From the NCBI GenBank assembly GCA_030686995.1, contig CM060706.1, positions 140,081,505-140,145,504 on the forward strand: 64,000 bases of DNA, read 5' to 3'. Positions 8,388 to 19,700 of this stretch are shown here, one piece after another. The notes under the pieces are model-generated. The model saw only the letters and a program-made list of their open reading frames with translations, did not search any database and had not been told where the DNA came from. The DNA comes from Artemisia argyi. Taxonomy: Eukaryota > Streptophyta > Magnoliopsida > Asterales > Asteraceae. The position numbers and the translations under genes are program-made. Within the stretch, counting starts at the first letter, position 1; the number at the start of each line of letters is the position of its first letter.

Positions 8388-11000
8388 TTAGTCCTTGGGG
8401 AAGCATGATGTGGAAGAAACAATCTCAATCGGACTTTCATTCAAGATGTTTGGACAAACATTTGAAGCACGTGAAAGTTCCACACCGATGAGATATAATC
8501 CCGGCTCAAAATAATGATACATGAAAATGCCGGGGTCAAAGATAGTGTCTTCATTCCCGAAGGAGTGAAGAACAGGAGAAGTCACCCTGTAGGTGAAGAA
8601 AAGGAAGAAAACCATGATGAAAATCATGATTAGATCTTCTTCCTCGAAAGCAGGCTCATTAGCCTGATTTTGGATTTCAAAGGTTAAGCTCGTTTGGTTT
8701 GAAAACATCCCGGGCGGGAGGGTGGGAATTAGTAAATTCTCATGATTGCGAACATCTCCCCCCGGGTCATCATACTCCGGAGGAGTCATGATATGAGTGA
8801 GTTCACCAAAGAACTCCTCAAAGGTAAATGAATCATATTCTGGATTGATGTGCGTGAGTTCACAGGAGAACTCATCGAAGGTAAATGATTCATAATTGGG
8901 GAGAGAATTATGAGAATGAGAAGTGGTACTGCCACTAATCTTCTCTCCCATAGGATCAAAAGTAAAGGCTTCAAACTCCGGAATAGGATCATCGGAGAAA
9001 ATGTCACTATCCTTTATGGGGATAGGAGATGAAATAGGTTTCTCTTTGAAAGCCTCAATTTTAGAAATGAGGAGATTGACTTTCAATAATGTTGCACGAA
9101 GTGCTTCATCTTTGATTTCAGTGTCAATCTCATCATTCTCTTCTTTTAAGTTAACTAGCTGAGAAGGTAATTCTTCCACATAACTGATGTCTCCACAAGA
9201 TAACGAATCGTCATCATTTGAATCGGAGAACATCTCAACATCATCATTCAGGAAGACAAGAGGAGGAGGGATATCACACATATGATCAAAAGTTCCCCGT
9301 GACTCTCTTGGGATTGGGACAAGGTTCTCAGCACTAGACTTTATTAATTCGTCCGATTCCTTATTAGGAACAGTGCTAAGATGCTCATCCCCCATGATTT
9401 GAGAGTGAGTGTGAACTTCGGGTGTGATAACAGCAGACTGAGGGAGTTGAAAAGGACTAGCAGTCATGGTTTCTACAAGTTCCATGATTTCTACTGCTAG
9501 TGATTCAATCATATTCTTTTCTCCCTGTATTTCTACTGAAGTTGAATCATGTCACACCCCCAAAATAGGGTCCAGCGGAAGCATACATGTATTTTCAGGT
9601 TTTAAGCTATGGCACACTACTGGAGGTTTTGGCAGGGCATGGCATGATCATAGAAGACTCTGATTATTCATTTGGGGACCGTTTTAAACAATTTTAAGGG
9701 CCTACTTCCGCATTACTTTTAACGATGTAAATTCAACAATTTGATTAAACTATTTTATTTTAAGTGATTCAAGTGCAAACCATTTTTGAACTAGTGTTGT
9801 GATATCAATTGAGTTACACCCCAGCTATACGTATGCTTCCGCTGGACCCTATTTTGGGGGGTGTGACAAATCAAAAGGTTTCTCATATACCTTTGGCATT
9901 GGAACAAGGTCATCAATTTCCTCAAGAGGATTGATTTTGACTTCCTTGTCCACCATTGGCAAGATATCTGAAGTTTCCTTAGGGTTTACTTCTTCAAATG
10001 GTTCATCCTCATCACTTTCATCCTCAAAATAAAATGAGTTAACATGAGGCTTTTGTTTTCTAAGAATCAAATCCTCAAGACAGTTTATACTATCTTGAAT
10101 GGTCTTGTTGACTTGAGTTTGATTCATAATCATTTTAGTAATCAATTTAGCTCTAGTTAACTCGTCCTGAGGCGGTGGGTGAGGGTTTGTGTATTGTGAG
10201 GGCTAGTTAAAACCAAATTCATGATTGTTACAAGGAACCTGTTCATAGACAAACTGATCCCTAATTTGACAATCAGAGCTGTAGTGAGGGCCTCCACAAT
10301 ACTCACAACAGTAAAACTGTTGAGTCTGGTTTGGTGTATTTTGATATGAAGCATTATTGAGATTAGGATAATATGATTCTTGCTCGTATGAATGTGATGG
10401 GTAGTTGGAAAAATTTGAGTAGTTGTTGAATGAGTTCTGATTAGGATCATAAGCAAATGAATTCCTCGAACCACAAAACAAACAACTCCCGTTTCGAATA
10501 TCGTTACCACATTGTACACATGTACACCAATGACATGGAAAACCAAAAAGTGGCTTACCACAACCGACACAAGGAACAAAATCCGGAGGTGGGACAAGTG
10601 GTGTGCTCTTAGAGCTAGGAATTTCCACCATTTCCGTTATGGTCTCGGGTTTTTGAATGTGAAGATTAGGTAAGTTGTTCTTTTTAGTCACAGCTCTATG
10701 CTCTTGGTTTTTGTTTATAACCGTATATCGTGAAAGATTAGGAGCAATTGTGAGCTTAGATTTTTGGAAAACCGAAGGTTGGACGTATTTAGCACTTCCA
10801 TAGTCAGAGGAAAGTACAGGGTCCTTTGTCACCCCGGTTTCTTGTTCCATTTCCCTTATCGGAGAGGGAATAGGAATCGACGATCCATCATAATCAACAC
10901 GACATCTCGATATCTTTGACAAGGCCATAAGTTTTTCAATGTTGCTCTCATAGGCCCTTTGTCCAAAGAAATCGTCATCGAGAGATGCCATTAGAATCAA
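8388..11000 (-). pseudogene. Long zinc-finger ORF of the non-autonomous Athila-type unit, disrupted
   Basis: Three open stretches (11000-10203, 10145-9849, 9512-8388) lie in one frame. They are separated only by one in-frame TAG at 10203-10205 and by a 319-bp foldback element plus its 5-bp duplication (324 bases, frame-neutral), so the ancestral ORF was about 760 codons. The N-terminal third has a CxxC-rich module (CVGCGKP...CHWC...CVQCGN...CLFCGS, about residues 145-185) and then CEYCGGPHYSSDC, which resembles the Gag knuckle of the gag-pol unit. The middle is acidic. The C-terminal part has a membrane-like segment (IMIFIMVFFLFFTYRV) followed by GNEDTIFDPGIF. There is no protease, RT or integrase. 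The function is unknown; a Gag-like or Env-like role is possible. I recall similar peptides from Anthemideae predicted proteins, unchecked. Confidence 0.7.
9550..9868. mobile_element. 319-bp foldback element, TG...CA ends, target duplication AATCA
   Basis: The ends are near-perfect inverted repeats of 37 and 38 bases (9550-9586 and 9831-9868, one extra C in the right copy), starting TGTCACACCCCC and ending in GTGTGACA. AATCA precedes (9545-9549) and follows (9869-9873) it. It sits in the long ORF of the non-autonomous unit; excising it with one AATCA leaves the frame continuous. Five-base duplications do not fit hAT (8), Mutator (9), PIF or CACTA (3) elements. TG...CA ends plus five bases is retrovirus-integrase style, so the class is unclear. 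No coding capacity is seen. Confidence 0.85.
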
Positions 11001-11750
11001 TTATGGGACAAGTGGAAGAAGGTAGATTCAAAAGGATAGAGGGTAAAGGGATGAAGAATCAAAAAGGTGAGAGGGTAAAGGTGAATATTTTTGGTATTTT
11101 TGGGAAACATGCTTAGTGCACATGCACTAAAAACAATTTTTCAAAACAAAATCGAGGCAAAACCACAGTGAACTTAAACCAATAATCACAAGTGAATGGC
11201 TTCTTTGAAAAAGGTACACGACTCACAGGGATATAAAGGCAAGTTTAAATCTTAAGTTTGGGAACTTATTATGTCCACACCCCCAGTTGGTAGGTGTTCA
11301 GCCTTGTTTGCGGTGGTAAGATTTTATGTATTTATTTATTTGAAAAATTTGTCTTTAGGCTTATGGGTGTGTGTGCAGAAAACTTTGGGAAATATTTTTG
11401 GAACTGATTCGTTAACCGAAATCGTCCCTTTAAGATTACTCGCAGGCTGGCGGGAGGAAGTAAATAGGTTTCCTCTTCAGTTCGCAATTTAATGTCAGAA
11501 CTTACCTTAAACCAACTGTTTCAGGTTGTAATCTTAAAGAAAATGAAGTAATTTAACTTCACAGTTTGTTTTGTTGTTTTTGATTTTTTTTTTTTTTTTG
11601 TGTTGTTAACACTTTAGGAAAAGTGTTAATGAACTTTTTTGATATGATTGAATTTTTACAAAAACTTTTTACAAATTTGTGTGAAATTTGTACAGGGAGG
11701 GTTTTGAAAACCACTAAACTTAAAACGATTTTGTAAAACACGCAACAACC
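11001..11750 (-). other. Leader (5' UTR) of the non-autonomous unit
   Basis: Noncoding stretch between the primer-binding site and the ORF. About 11110-11295 matches 22529-22700 of the autonomous unit closely (for example GGGAACTTATTATG and the ACACCCCCAGTTGGT block), showing a shared leader. The part at 11296-11750 has no counterpart beside LTR C because that copy is deleted. A T-rich run lies at 11584-11600. No further gene is seen. Confidence 0.7.
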
Positions 11751-11770
11751 TCCCCGGCAGCGGCGCCAAA
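11751..11770 (-). other. Primer-binding site of the non-autonomous unit (tRNA-Asp type)
   Basis: The minus strand reads TTTGGCGCCGCTGCCGGGGA immediately after LTR B. It closely resembles the Athila primer site described as complementary to tRNA-Asp. It marks LTR B as the 5' LTR of the unit to its left. Confidence 0.85.
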
Positions 11771-11773
11771 TTT

Positions 11774-14700
11774 TGATTGGGGCTAAATCGTCAGATATAA
11801 TTGACCAAGGTCAACTAGTCAAAAACAGCTTATCCCAATGCTCCGTGGATAGTATAGTGTGTCCCCGGGTCGTTAAAGTCCCAGCGAGATTGAAATGGTG
11901 TTGTTTGAAATCGTTTATGAGTGAGTGGCACTGAGGACAGTAGCCCAGATGATATGGAATTGATTTTGCTACTGTTATTTTGGTATTGGTACAATGAGGT
12001 AATATTCACAAAAATCAGATACTCAGATATATGCACAAATTCACAATCAGGTACACGTAACAGACAGAAAAGTGGGTTTTGGTGAATTACAAACTACAGG
12101 GGGTGCTTTTGAAACTTTTGAAACTTAAAATTTAAAAGAAATTTGAAAATGAAAATGAAATTATAAAAGTGATTATTTTACTATTTAAATATTATTTAAT
12201 TAATTTAACTAATTAAAATCTAATTTATATCTAATTTAAATTAACTAATAATTATAAATATTATAGATTAAACTAAAAATTTGCAAAAACAATTTCTAAA
12301 CTTAAAATAGAACTTCAAGAAAGTATAAAAAATAAAAATAAATATTTTTGTCTTTTTATGGATTTTTTATTAATTAAAAACTATTTAACTTAATTAAACT
12401 AATTAAACTACTTTAAATTACAATTAATACTAAACTAACTTAGAAAATTATGAGAAAATTTATAAAATTATTTAACCATCACAGGAATCCTACAAAATTA
12501 TAAAAACTTCTAAAAATTATGTTTAAGGCTAATCCACTAATTAATTACCTTTTAATTAGCTTAAATCTAATTTAAATAATTAAAATAATAAAAATAGAAA
12601 ATGAATAGTAGAAACTAAAAATTTATTTTCTAAAAGTCTATTTTACTATATTAGAGCTAGGAAAAATATAAACACTAGGTTATGTTTTATAAAAACTAAA
12701 TATGCTATTTAAAACTTAATATTAATTAATAATTAAGAAAACTAATCTTAAATCTAATAAATACTAAATGACAAAATAAAAATCTAAAAAAATTACTGAA
12801 TTTACTTTAATATAAGAGGTAATTAATAAAAATATAAAAATACTAGGTACTTAATAAAAATCTAAAAATGAAAAAATAAAATTTAAATTAGATTAAATAG
12901 AAACTATCACTTAAAAATAAATTGGTTTTTCTTGGATTTTCTTTTACAAACTTACTTTACTACTGAAAATAGAAAACGTTTGTGAAAACACTTTTGAAAT
13001 AGCTTATAAATAAGCTGTGTGCACCCCTTTAAGTTAGACAGTTGACTTATGTTGACTGTGTGGACAAATAAGCTCAAATGAGTGTAGGTGGGGTCCACAA
13101 TGATGGAAATGGGTACAAATAAGCTAAACAAACTCAAATAAGCCAGAAACAACAAGCAGTAAGCATAAATAAGCTGTAAGGGATGAAATAAGCACTTTGC
13201 ACACTTGAATTTTACACAGAACTGGGACAATCTTTGGGGTGGATTCCAGGTGGGGTCCACTTGATCCTAGGTCAAGCCAATGGTCAATGCTTGATCCCTG
13301 GTAGGAGGGGGGTTGTCTAAAGCTAATTGTGGGTTGTGGGACCCACTGGTTTGGGCTACAACAGCCACCAAAGTGGGCTGAGTGAGATGGGTCTGAGTGC
13401 ACAGGGCAATGGCTTGCCCTGCAGTCCACTTCCAAGGGCAATTTAGTCCACAAAGAAAATTCACAAAATTTAACCAACCCTGGGAAAATGAAGTTGAGGT
13501 GGTAAAGTTTAACTACAACAAATTTCAGATCCTCAATCCAAACACAAAATTCAGTTTAATTCTTGTAAATTTTGCAAAAATCTGAAAGGGTGCAATTTGA
13601 CTTTTTGAGGAAAACACAAGATTTGACTTATTTGAATTTCTACTGACTCCTACTGATTAATTATGATGTTATGAGATATATTTAAGCTAGATTACTCTAA
13701 ATTAACAACTTATGTAACTACTTTGATGGATCTGAGTACCCAAATCTCTCACAGTGATCTGTGGAGATGATTACACTAAGATTTTGACTTTTTGATGAAT
13801 GTCTGAGGTATTTTATGACTGAGCTAAACTAAAGGCACCTAGGTGAGGCTGTTTCAACCAAATGCAACACACAAAATACACCCTGAGTCCTCAAACTCAG
13901 TTAGTCCAAACACGCTTTTTAACTATCTGTTTTGAGTTTTAAGGACTAAGAGCTTATGAAAGCTTGTGAGAATGTTCCATTTCAACTTTTTATGATGAGT
14001 TAGACTTGAATGAGAGCTTAGAAGCAGAAAGTACCCACAAACTCATAAGGATATTACTTAAGCTAGATTGACTGTTTAAAACTGTGATTCAAAGTAACTA
14101 CAAATCTTAATAAACAAGTTATCTATATTAGGATATAGATTAACTAAACAACAATCAAATAAGCACAAACAAACACATATTAACAATTGCAAGCAAAGAA
14201 TCAGAATCAACTAAGAACTAAAATATATTAACAATTGCAAGCAAAGAATCAGAATCAACTAAGAACTAAAATTTTAGTGGAAAATTGAAATGAGCAAAAT
14301 CTTACAAGACACCCCTAGCTTGAACAAGGGATTTCCCTAATGATGCCTATCTTTAGATAGGCCAAATCCAACTCCAAGCTGCTCTTCAATGCTCCTCAAT
14401 ACCTGAAAACACTCAAAAGCAAACACAGTTTGACTAATATTGACTTTTTAGCTTTTTGATTATTTTCTACTTAATACTGGATTTTAGTTGTCTCTAAAGC
14501 TTCAATAAGCTTATTGGAACTTAAGTGAAGCTAATTCAGTCCATGATACAACCATAAACACTAACAGATTAATATTTAGAAAAAAGGAAAAATGCATAAA
14601 CACAAGGATTAAGGAAACTTAATTATATTGCTTTGAAAAGGTTAAAGGTACACTGAATTGACTAAGAACACTGCTTAAAAGCTTTCAATTACACTACAAT

Positions 14701-15877
14701 TGCATACTACACTTATACGACTACTTTTTAACTAAAAAACTAGACACACTCTTCATCTTGCTTCATCTTCCTTTTATAGCTGACTTCTAGGGTTTCCCTT
14801 GAGCCTCTGATCATTTCCCATCAAATCCTAGCCATTGGATTACTGCTAATACCCTGATTGAAGGCCACGTGTTTTTGGCGGGAAACCTTTTTTTGCAATT
14901 GGTTTCTGATACAAGCAAAGGGGGGTGGTGGCATTTAATGTGGATGTGAAAGTAGGTGCAGGGGTGGTGGTGGCATTAATTGTGGATGAGATGGGGTGGT
15001 GGTGATAGGATGGGGGAACAGTGCAAGTTGGGGAATTTACGTATGGAGAGGGAAAGGTGGGAGGTGATGGTTGTTTGACTTCGTTTGACCAAGGGTCAAA
15101 CTTTGACCCTGGTGTATTACTTTGGGTGTTGGGTGGGCTCAGGTATGGATTGGGCCAAAGAGAAAGGGTAGTGGGCTAGGGGAATATGGATTGGACTTGG
15201 GTTTTGTTTTAGGGGTAATAGTTTTAGGTCCGGTTATGGTTTATGATTTCACAAGGACCTATTTTGCAATTTACCGAAAGTTGAGGGTTGGGTGTTGGAA
15301 AATTTCCAAAGTATTTCAAAGGGTATATTTTGCCAATCTATGAATAGTATAAGGCCCTGGCATGATTTTTCCATTTTTATTTCACCAGAGACTAAAACTT
15401 CCAAACTTCCAAACTTCAGGGACCATTTGTGTAATTTCATCAAACTTTTCCACCAAGGACCAATCCTGCCATAAAAGGTTAGTGCAAGGACAAAATTTGT
15501 TTTTCTCAAAGTTTTTAATATCCCAGGGACCATTTTTGACAATTTTCAAAGTTCAGGGACTAAACTTGACATTTTGTGAAACTTTGCACCAAAGGACTAA
15601 TTGTGTAACTTTTTTGATTTAAAAGGACCTTTGGTGACTTTTTCAAGTTTTTAGAATAACTAGGGACTAGATTTGACAACTTTTGAAAATTGAGGGACTG
15701 AAACTGCCAATTTTGCAAACTTTGTGAGTTTTTCATCTGTTTTTGATATTTTTGCATTTGAAACATGTAAAACACTTTCCTGGGATATTTTCACTATTTT
15801 GGTTCAATATTGAGTGTTTTTAGATGTTTTGGCAGCTCAAAAAAGGTAAAAATGATGAGTATTTACACACTCATCAA
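11774..15877 (-). repeat. LTR B, diverged middle LTR, 4.10 kb
   Basis: TG...CA termini (TGATTGGGG to CACTCATCA) with a primer-binding site on its left and a polypurine tract on its right, so it is simultaneously the 5' LTR of the non-autonomous unit and the 3' LTR of the gag-pol unit. The layout matches A and C (TATA near 14772-14779, AT-rich tract 12150-12900, U3 repeats 15380-15730). The sequence between about 13000 and 14750 has diverged so much that A and C align with it only in patches. There is a short tandem duplication near 14200-14270. The 117-aa and 102-aa minus-strand ORFs here (12952-13477) show no protein signature. Confidence 0.85.
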
Positions 15878-15891
15878 TCCCCCACACTAAA
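15878..15891 (-). other. Polypurine tract of the autonomous unit
   Basis: Minus strand TAGTGTGGGGGAT abuts the LTR B terminus and is identical to the tract beside LTR A. Confidence 0.75.
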
Positions 15892-15943
15892 ACATTGCTA
15901 GTCCTTAGCAATCTTTTGAGAAAAACCTGATGGATTTGAAAAA

Positions 15944-16345
15944 CTCTTTACCAAAAGCCATCACTTCTGGAGTAGCCAGGTGTAAGAACTGTGGCACACC
16001 TGATAACCGTGTGATTTTGAGCAAACCACCAGCTGTCAACGGATTTGATTTGTTTTTACCAAAAGCCGTTTGCTTCTGGACTAGCCAGCATCCTGATGGA
16101 CTAAGTCAACATCTTGGTGAGCTGATTACCAATTATGGATTTTCCACGGCCTTTACAACAAGCCATAATCTTGCGGGCTCGCCAACTCATTCACTTTATG
16201 GGATATGGGGAGTTGAGGAACCATACAATTTTGGGCAAATTGCAAGCCGTCAACGGGTTTGAGATGTCTTTACCAAGAGCCGTTTGCTCCTGGACTAGCC
16301 AATCCATTTGTCATTTAGACTTTGGCGGACTGATTACCACAAAAA
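15944..16345 (-). repeat. About 105-bp tandem repeats in the 3' UTR of the autonomous unit
   Basis: Four units matching those at 7668-8070 in order and sequence, each with a CTTTACCAAAAGCC-like opening. Plus-strand ORFs across this array (15930-16262, 16135-16356) are by-products of the repeats. Confidence 0.75.
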
Positions 16346-16680
16346 TTTTGAAATAAAGTGAAAAATTTAGGCCTAAAAATGGGGGTACTTAGAAAGTTTT
16401 GTGATAAAATTCGTAAGAATTCCCCCCCCCCCCCCCACACACTAGAATTGAATATTGTCCTCAATATTCAAAGTCCCGGCTATTATGCCGAATCTCTGAA
16501 CGGAAAAAGCTAATATTCGAATCTAACTGTGGAAATATTGATTTTATTTTTCACTTTATTTATCTGTACATACAATCACACACATTTTTTTTTGAAACTT
16601 ATATACATATTTACTTTTCAAAAGGTGGGGGACGGCCACTCCCCCACACTAGGGTGGTAGAAAGTAGAAAGAAGTCAGAA

Positions 16681-16741
16681 ATACGGGTGAAAACCCATAT
16701 ATGTTGCTAATTTTTGTTCACCGAGTCACTAGCTTGACTCG
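16681..16741 (-). other. Two-hairpin module after the gag-pol stop codon
   Basis: Minus strand, 10 nt after the TAA at 16752-16754: hairpin 1 (16741-16722) has a perfect 7-bp stem CGAGTCA/TGACTCG and loop AGCTAG. After about 21 nt, hairpin 2 (16700-16681) has arms ATATGGGT/ACCCGTAT (one T.G wobble) and loop TTTC. Equivalent pairs follow the stop codons at 8388 and 34559. Structure is by eye; function is unknown. Confidence 0.65.
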
Positions 16742-16751
16742 ATCCCCGAAT

Positions 16752-19700
16752 TTATTGGTCCATGGGGAAAGTTTGGAGATCCGGGACAACCATGGGTGGT
16801 ATGTCCTCTCTAAAATAGTGTTTCAAACGGTGACCATTCACTTTGAAGTTGGGACCTTCGGGGTGAGATAACTCCACAGTCCCGTATGGATATACTTTAG
16901 CAACAGTGAATGGTCCAGTCCATCGGGTTTTTAATTTCCCCGAGAAGATCTTTAATCTTGAGTTGAAAAGAAGGACTCTGTCACCGACGTTGAAAACGCG
17001 GTTCTTAATCTTAGAGTCGTGAATCTTCTTTGTCTTTTCTTTGTAGATCAAAGAGTTCTCGTAGGCTTGATCACGAAGTTCGTTTAATTCATTGAGTTGA
17101 ACCTTACGGTGATCACTCGCTTTATGAAGGTCGTAGTTAGCATGTTTCAAGGCCCAGTAGGCTTTGTGCTCGAGCTCGATCGGTAAATGACACGCCTTCC
17201 CGTATACAAGCTTGTACGGAGTACACCCGATGGGTGTTTTGTAAGCTGTACGGAAGGCCCAGAGTGCATCATCTAGTTTATCCGACCAGGAAGCACGGTT
17301 TTCACCTACTGTCCTCTCAAGAATCCGTTTTATACCACGGTTGGAAACCTCCACCTGCCCACTTGTTTGGGGGTGATACGCGGTAGAAAGACGATGAGTA
17401 ACACCGTACTTAAGCATGACTTTTGCAAATTGATCATTGCAAAAGTGAGTACCGCGATCACTAATGATGGCACGTGGAGTTCCAAAACGAGCAAAGAGGG
17501 ATTTCAGAAATTTCACAACAACTCGGGCATCGTTAGTGGGTAAGGCCTTAGCCTCAACCCATTTTGACAAGTAGTCAACAGCCACGAGAATGTATTTATT
17601 TCCATGAGAAGATGGGAATGGCCCCATAAAATCAATGCCCCAGACGTCAAAGATTTCACAAACTTGAATGGCATTTTGTGGCATTTCGTTCTTTTGTGAA
17701 ATATTACCGTGACGCTGACAAGCATCACAAGCTTTGACTAACTCGTGGGCATCCTTATAGATCGTGGGCCAATAGAAACTGGAATCAAACACCTTTCTGG
17801 CGGTGTAGTTAGGACTATGGTGTCCCCCGGTGGGTCCAGCATGGCAAGCCTTGAGAATATCAGCGGCTTCCTGTCCGTATACACATCGCCTGATGACTTG
17901 ATCGGCACAGATTTTGAAGAGGAAGGGGTCGTCCCAGAAGTAATGTTTAACGTCTTTGAAGAATTTGTTCTTCTGTTGGGACGTCAACCCCTTAACGATG
18001 AAGTTACCCGCATGGTAATTTGCAAAGTCGGCAAACCATGGGGTAGTAGAATCACCACGAAAAGCAACCGCATTGAGTGTCTCGAGAGGAAATGTTTCAT
18101 TTATTTCCTGTTTCTCGGACACATCCTGACGAGGGTTTTCTAATCGTGAGAGATGATCAGTAGCAAGGTTCTCAGCTCCCTTTTTATCACGGATAATGAT
18201 ATCAAATTCCTGGAGGAGTTGAACCCAACAGAGAAGCCTCGGCTTTGCATCTTGCTTTGCAAATAGGTACTTCAAAGCCGAGTGATCCGTATACACTACG
18301 CATTTAGTCAAGATTAAGTATGACCGGAATTTTTCAAAGGCATACACCACAGCTAGGAGTTCTTTTTCAGTGGTGGTGTAATGACCTTGAGCCTCAGTCA
18401 TAGTTTTGCTTGCGTAGTGTATAGGCTGAAAGTATTTTTCTTTTCGTTGCCCCAAGACCGCACCTATGGCAAAATCACTAGCATCGCACATAAGCTCAAA
18501 AGGTAGGTCCCAATCGGGGGCAACAAGAATCGGTGCCTCGGTAAGCTTTTTCTTTAATGTTTCAAAAGCTTCGATGCACTCAGGAGAGAAGATGAAAGGA
18601 GCATCCTTCTCGAGGAGATGGGTCATAGGTCGGGCAATCTTAGAAAAATCTTGGATAAACCTACGGTAGAAGCCGGCATGACCCAAAAAGCTCCTAACAC
18701 CTTTTACGGTGGTGGGATGAGGTAATTTAGCAATGACATCGATTTTAGCTCTGTCAACCTCAATCCCGTCTTTTGAAATTTTATGGCCGAGGACAATGCC
18801 CTCCTTGACCATAAAGTGGCTCTTCTCCCAGTTGAGACTTAGATTCGTTTCTTTGCAACGTTTAAGCATCTGTTCCAAGTAGGAGAGGCAAGACTGGAAT
18901 GAATCCCCGATGACTGAAAAGTCATCCATGAATACCTCCATACTTTTCCCGATCATGTCGGAAAAAATAGACATCATGCACCTCTGGAACGTGCCTGGTG
19001 CATTACATAAGCCGAAAGGCATACGTCTGTAAGCAAAAGTTCCGTAGGGGCATGTGAAGGTAGTTTTCTCTTGATCCTGTGGATCAATGGGGATTTGGAA
19101 GTAACCCGAGAAGCCATCGAGGAAGCAGTAGTATTCATTCCCCGCAAGTCTTTCTAGCATTTGGTCCATAAAAGGGAGAGGAAAATGGTCTTTACGGGTG
19201 GCTTCATTCAACTTTTGATAGTCAATACATACACGCCAACCCGTGACCAAACGAGTTGGAATCAACTCGTTATCCTCGTTGGTGACAACGGTAATGCCAC
19301 CCTTTTTAGGAACGCAATGAATTGGGCTAACCCTAGGACTGTCAGATATAGGGTAAATCAATCCCGCATCAAGAAGTTTTAAAACCTCTTGTTTGATAAC
19401 TTCATGGATTTTGGGATTTACCCTTCTCTGTTGTTGCACTGCTGGCTTAAAGTCATCCTCCATTAAGATTTTATGAGTACAAAAGTTCGGGCTTATGCCC
19501 TTAATGTCGGAGAGTTTCCAAGCAATTGCTTGCTTGTTTGCCTTAAGAACCTTTAGGAGTGCAGCCTTTTCCTCATCTTTTAAGTCTTTAGCAATAATGA
19601 CGGGTAATTTATTATCACCCTCCAGAAATGCATATTCTAGATGAGGAGGCAAGTCCTTGAGCTCAACCTCGGGGAAGTCTTCAGTTATTTCAACATTTTT

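Noticed and set aside
10157..10597. Minus-strand 146-aa ORF overlapping the non-autonomous unit's ORF
   Set aside because: It is an alternative frame over the zinc-finger coding sequence; the other frame carries the CxxC and CCHC motifs.
12952..13477. Minus-strand ORFs of 102 and 117 aa in LTR B
   Set aside because: They overlap in different frames in LTR U5, are not kept in LTRs A and C, and show no protein features.
11774..15877. LTR B as a solo LTR or separate nested element
   Set aside because: It lacks a target duplication and abuts a polypurine tract and a primer-binding site that belong to the neighbouring internal regions.
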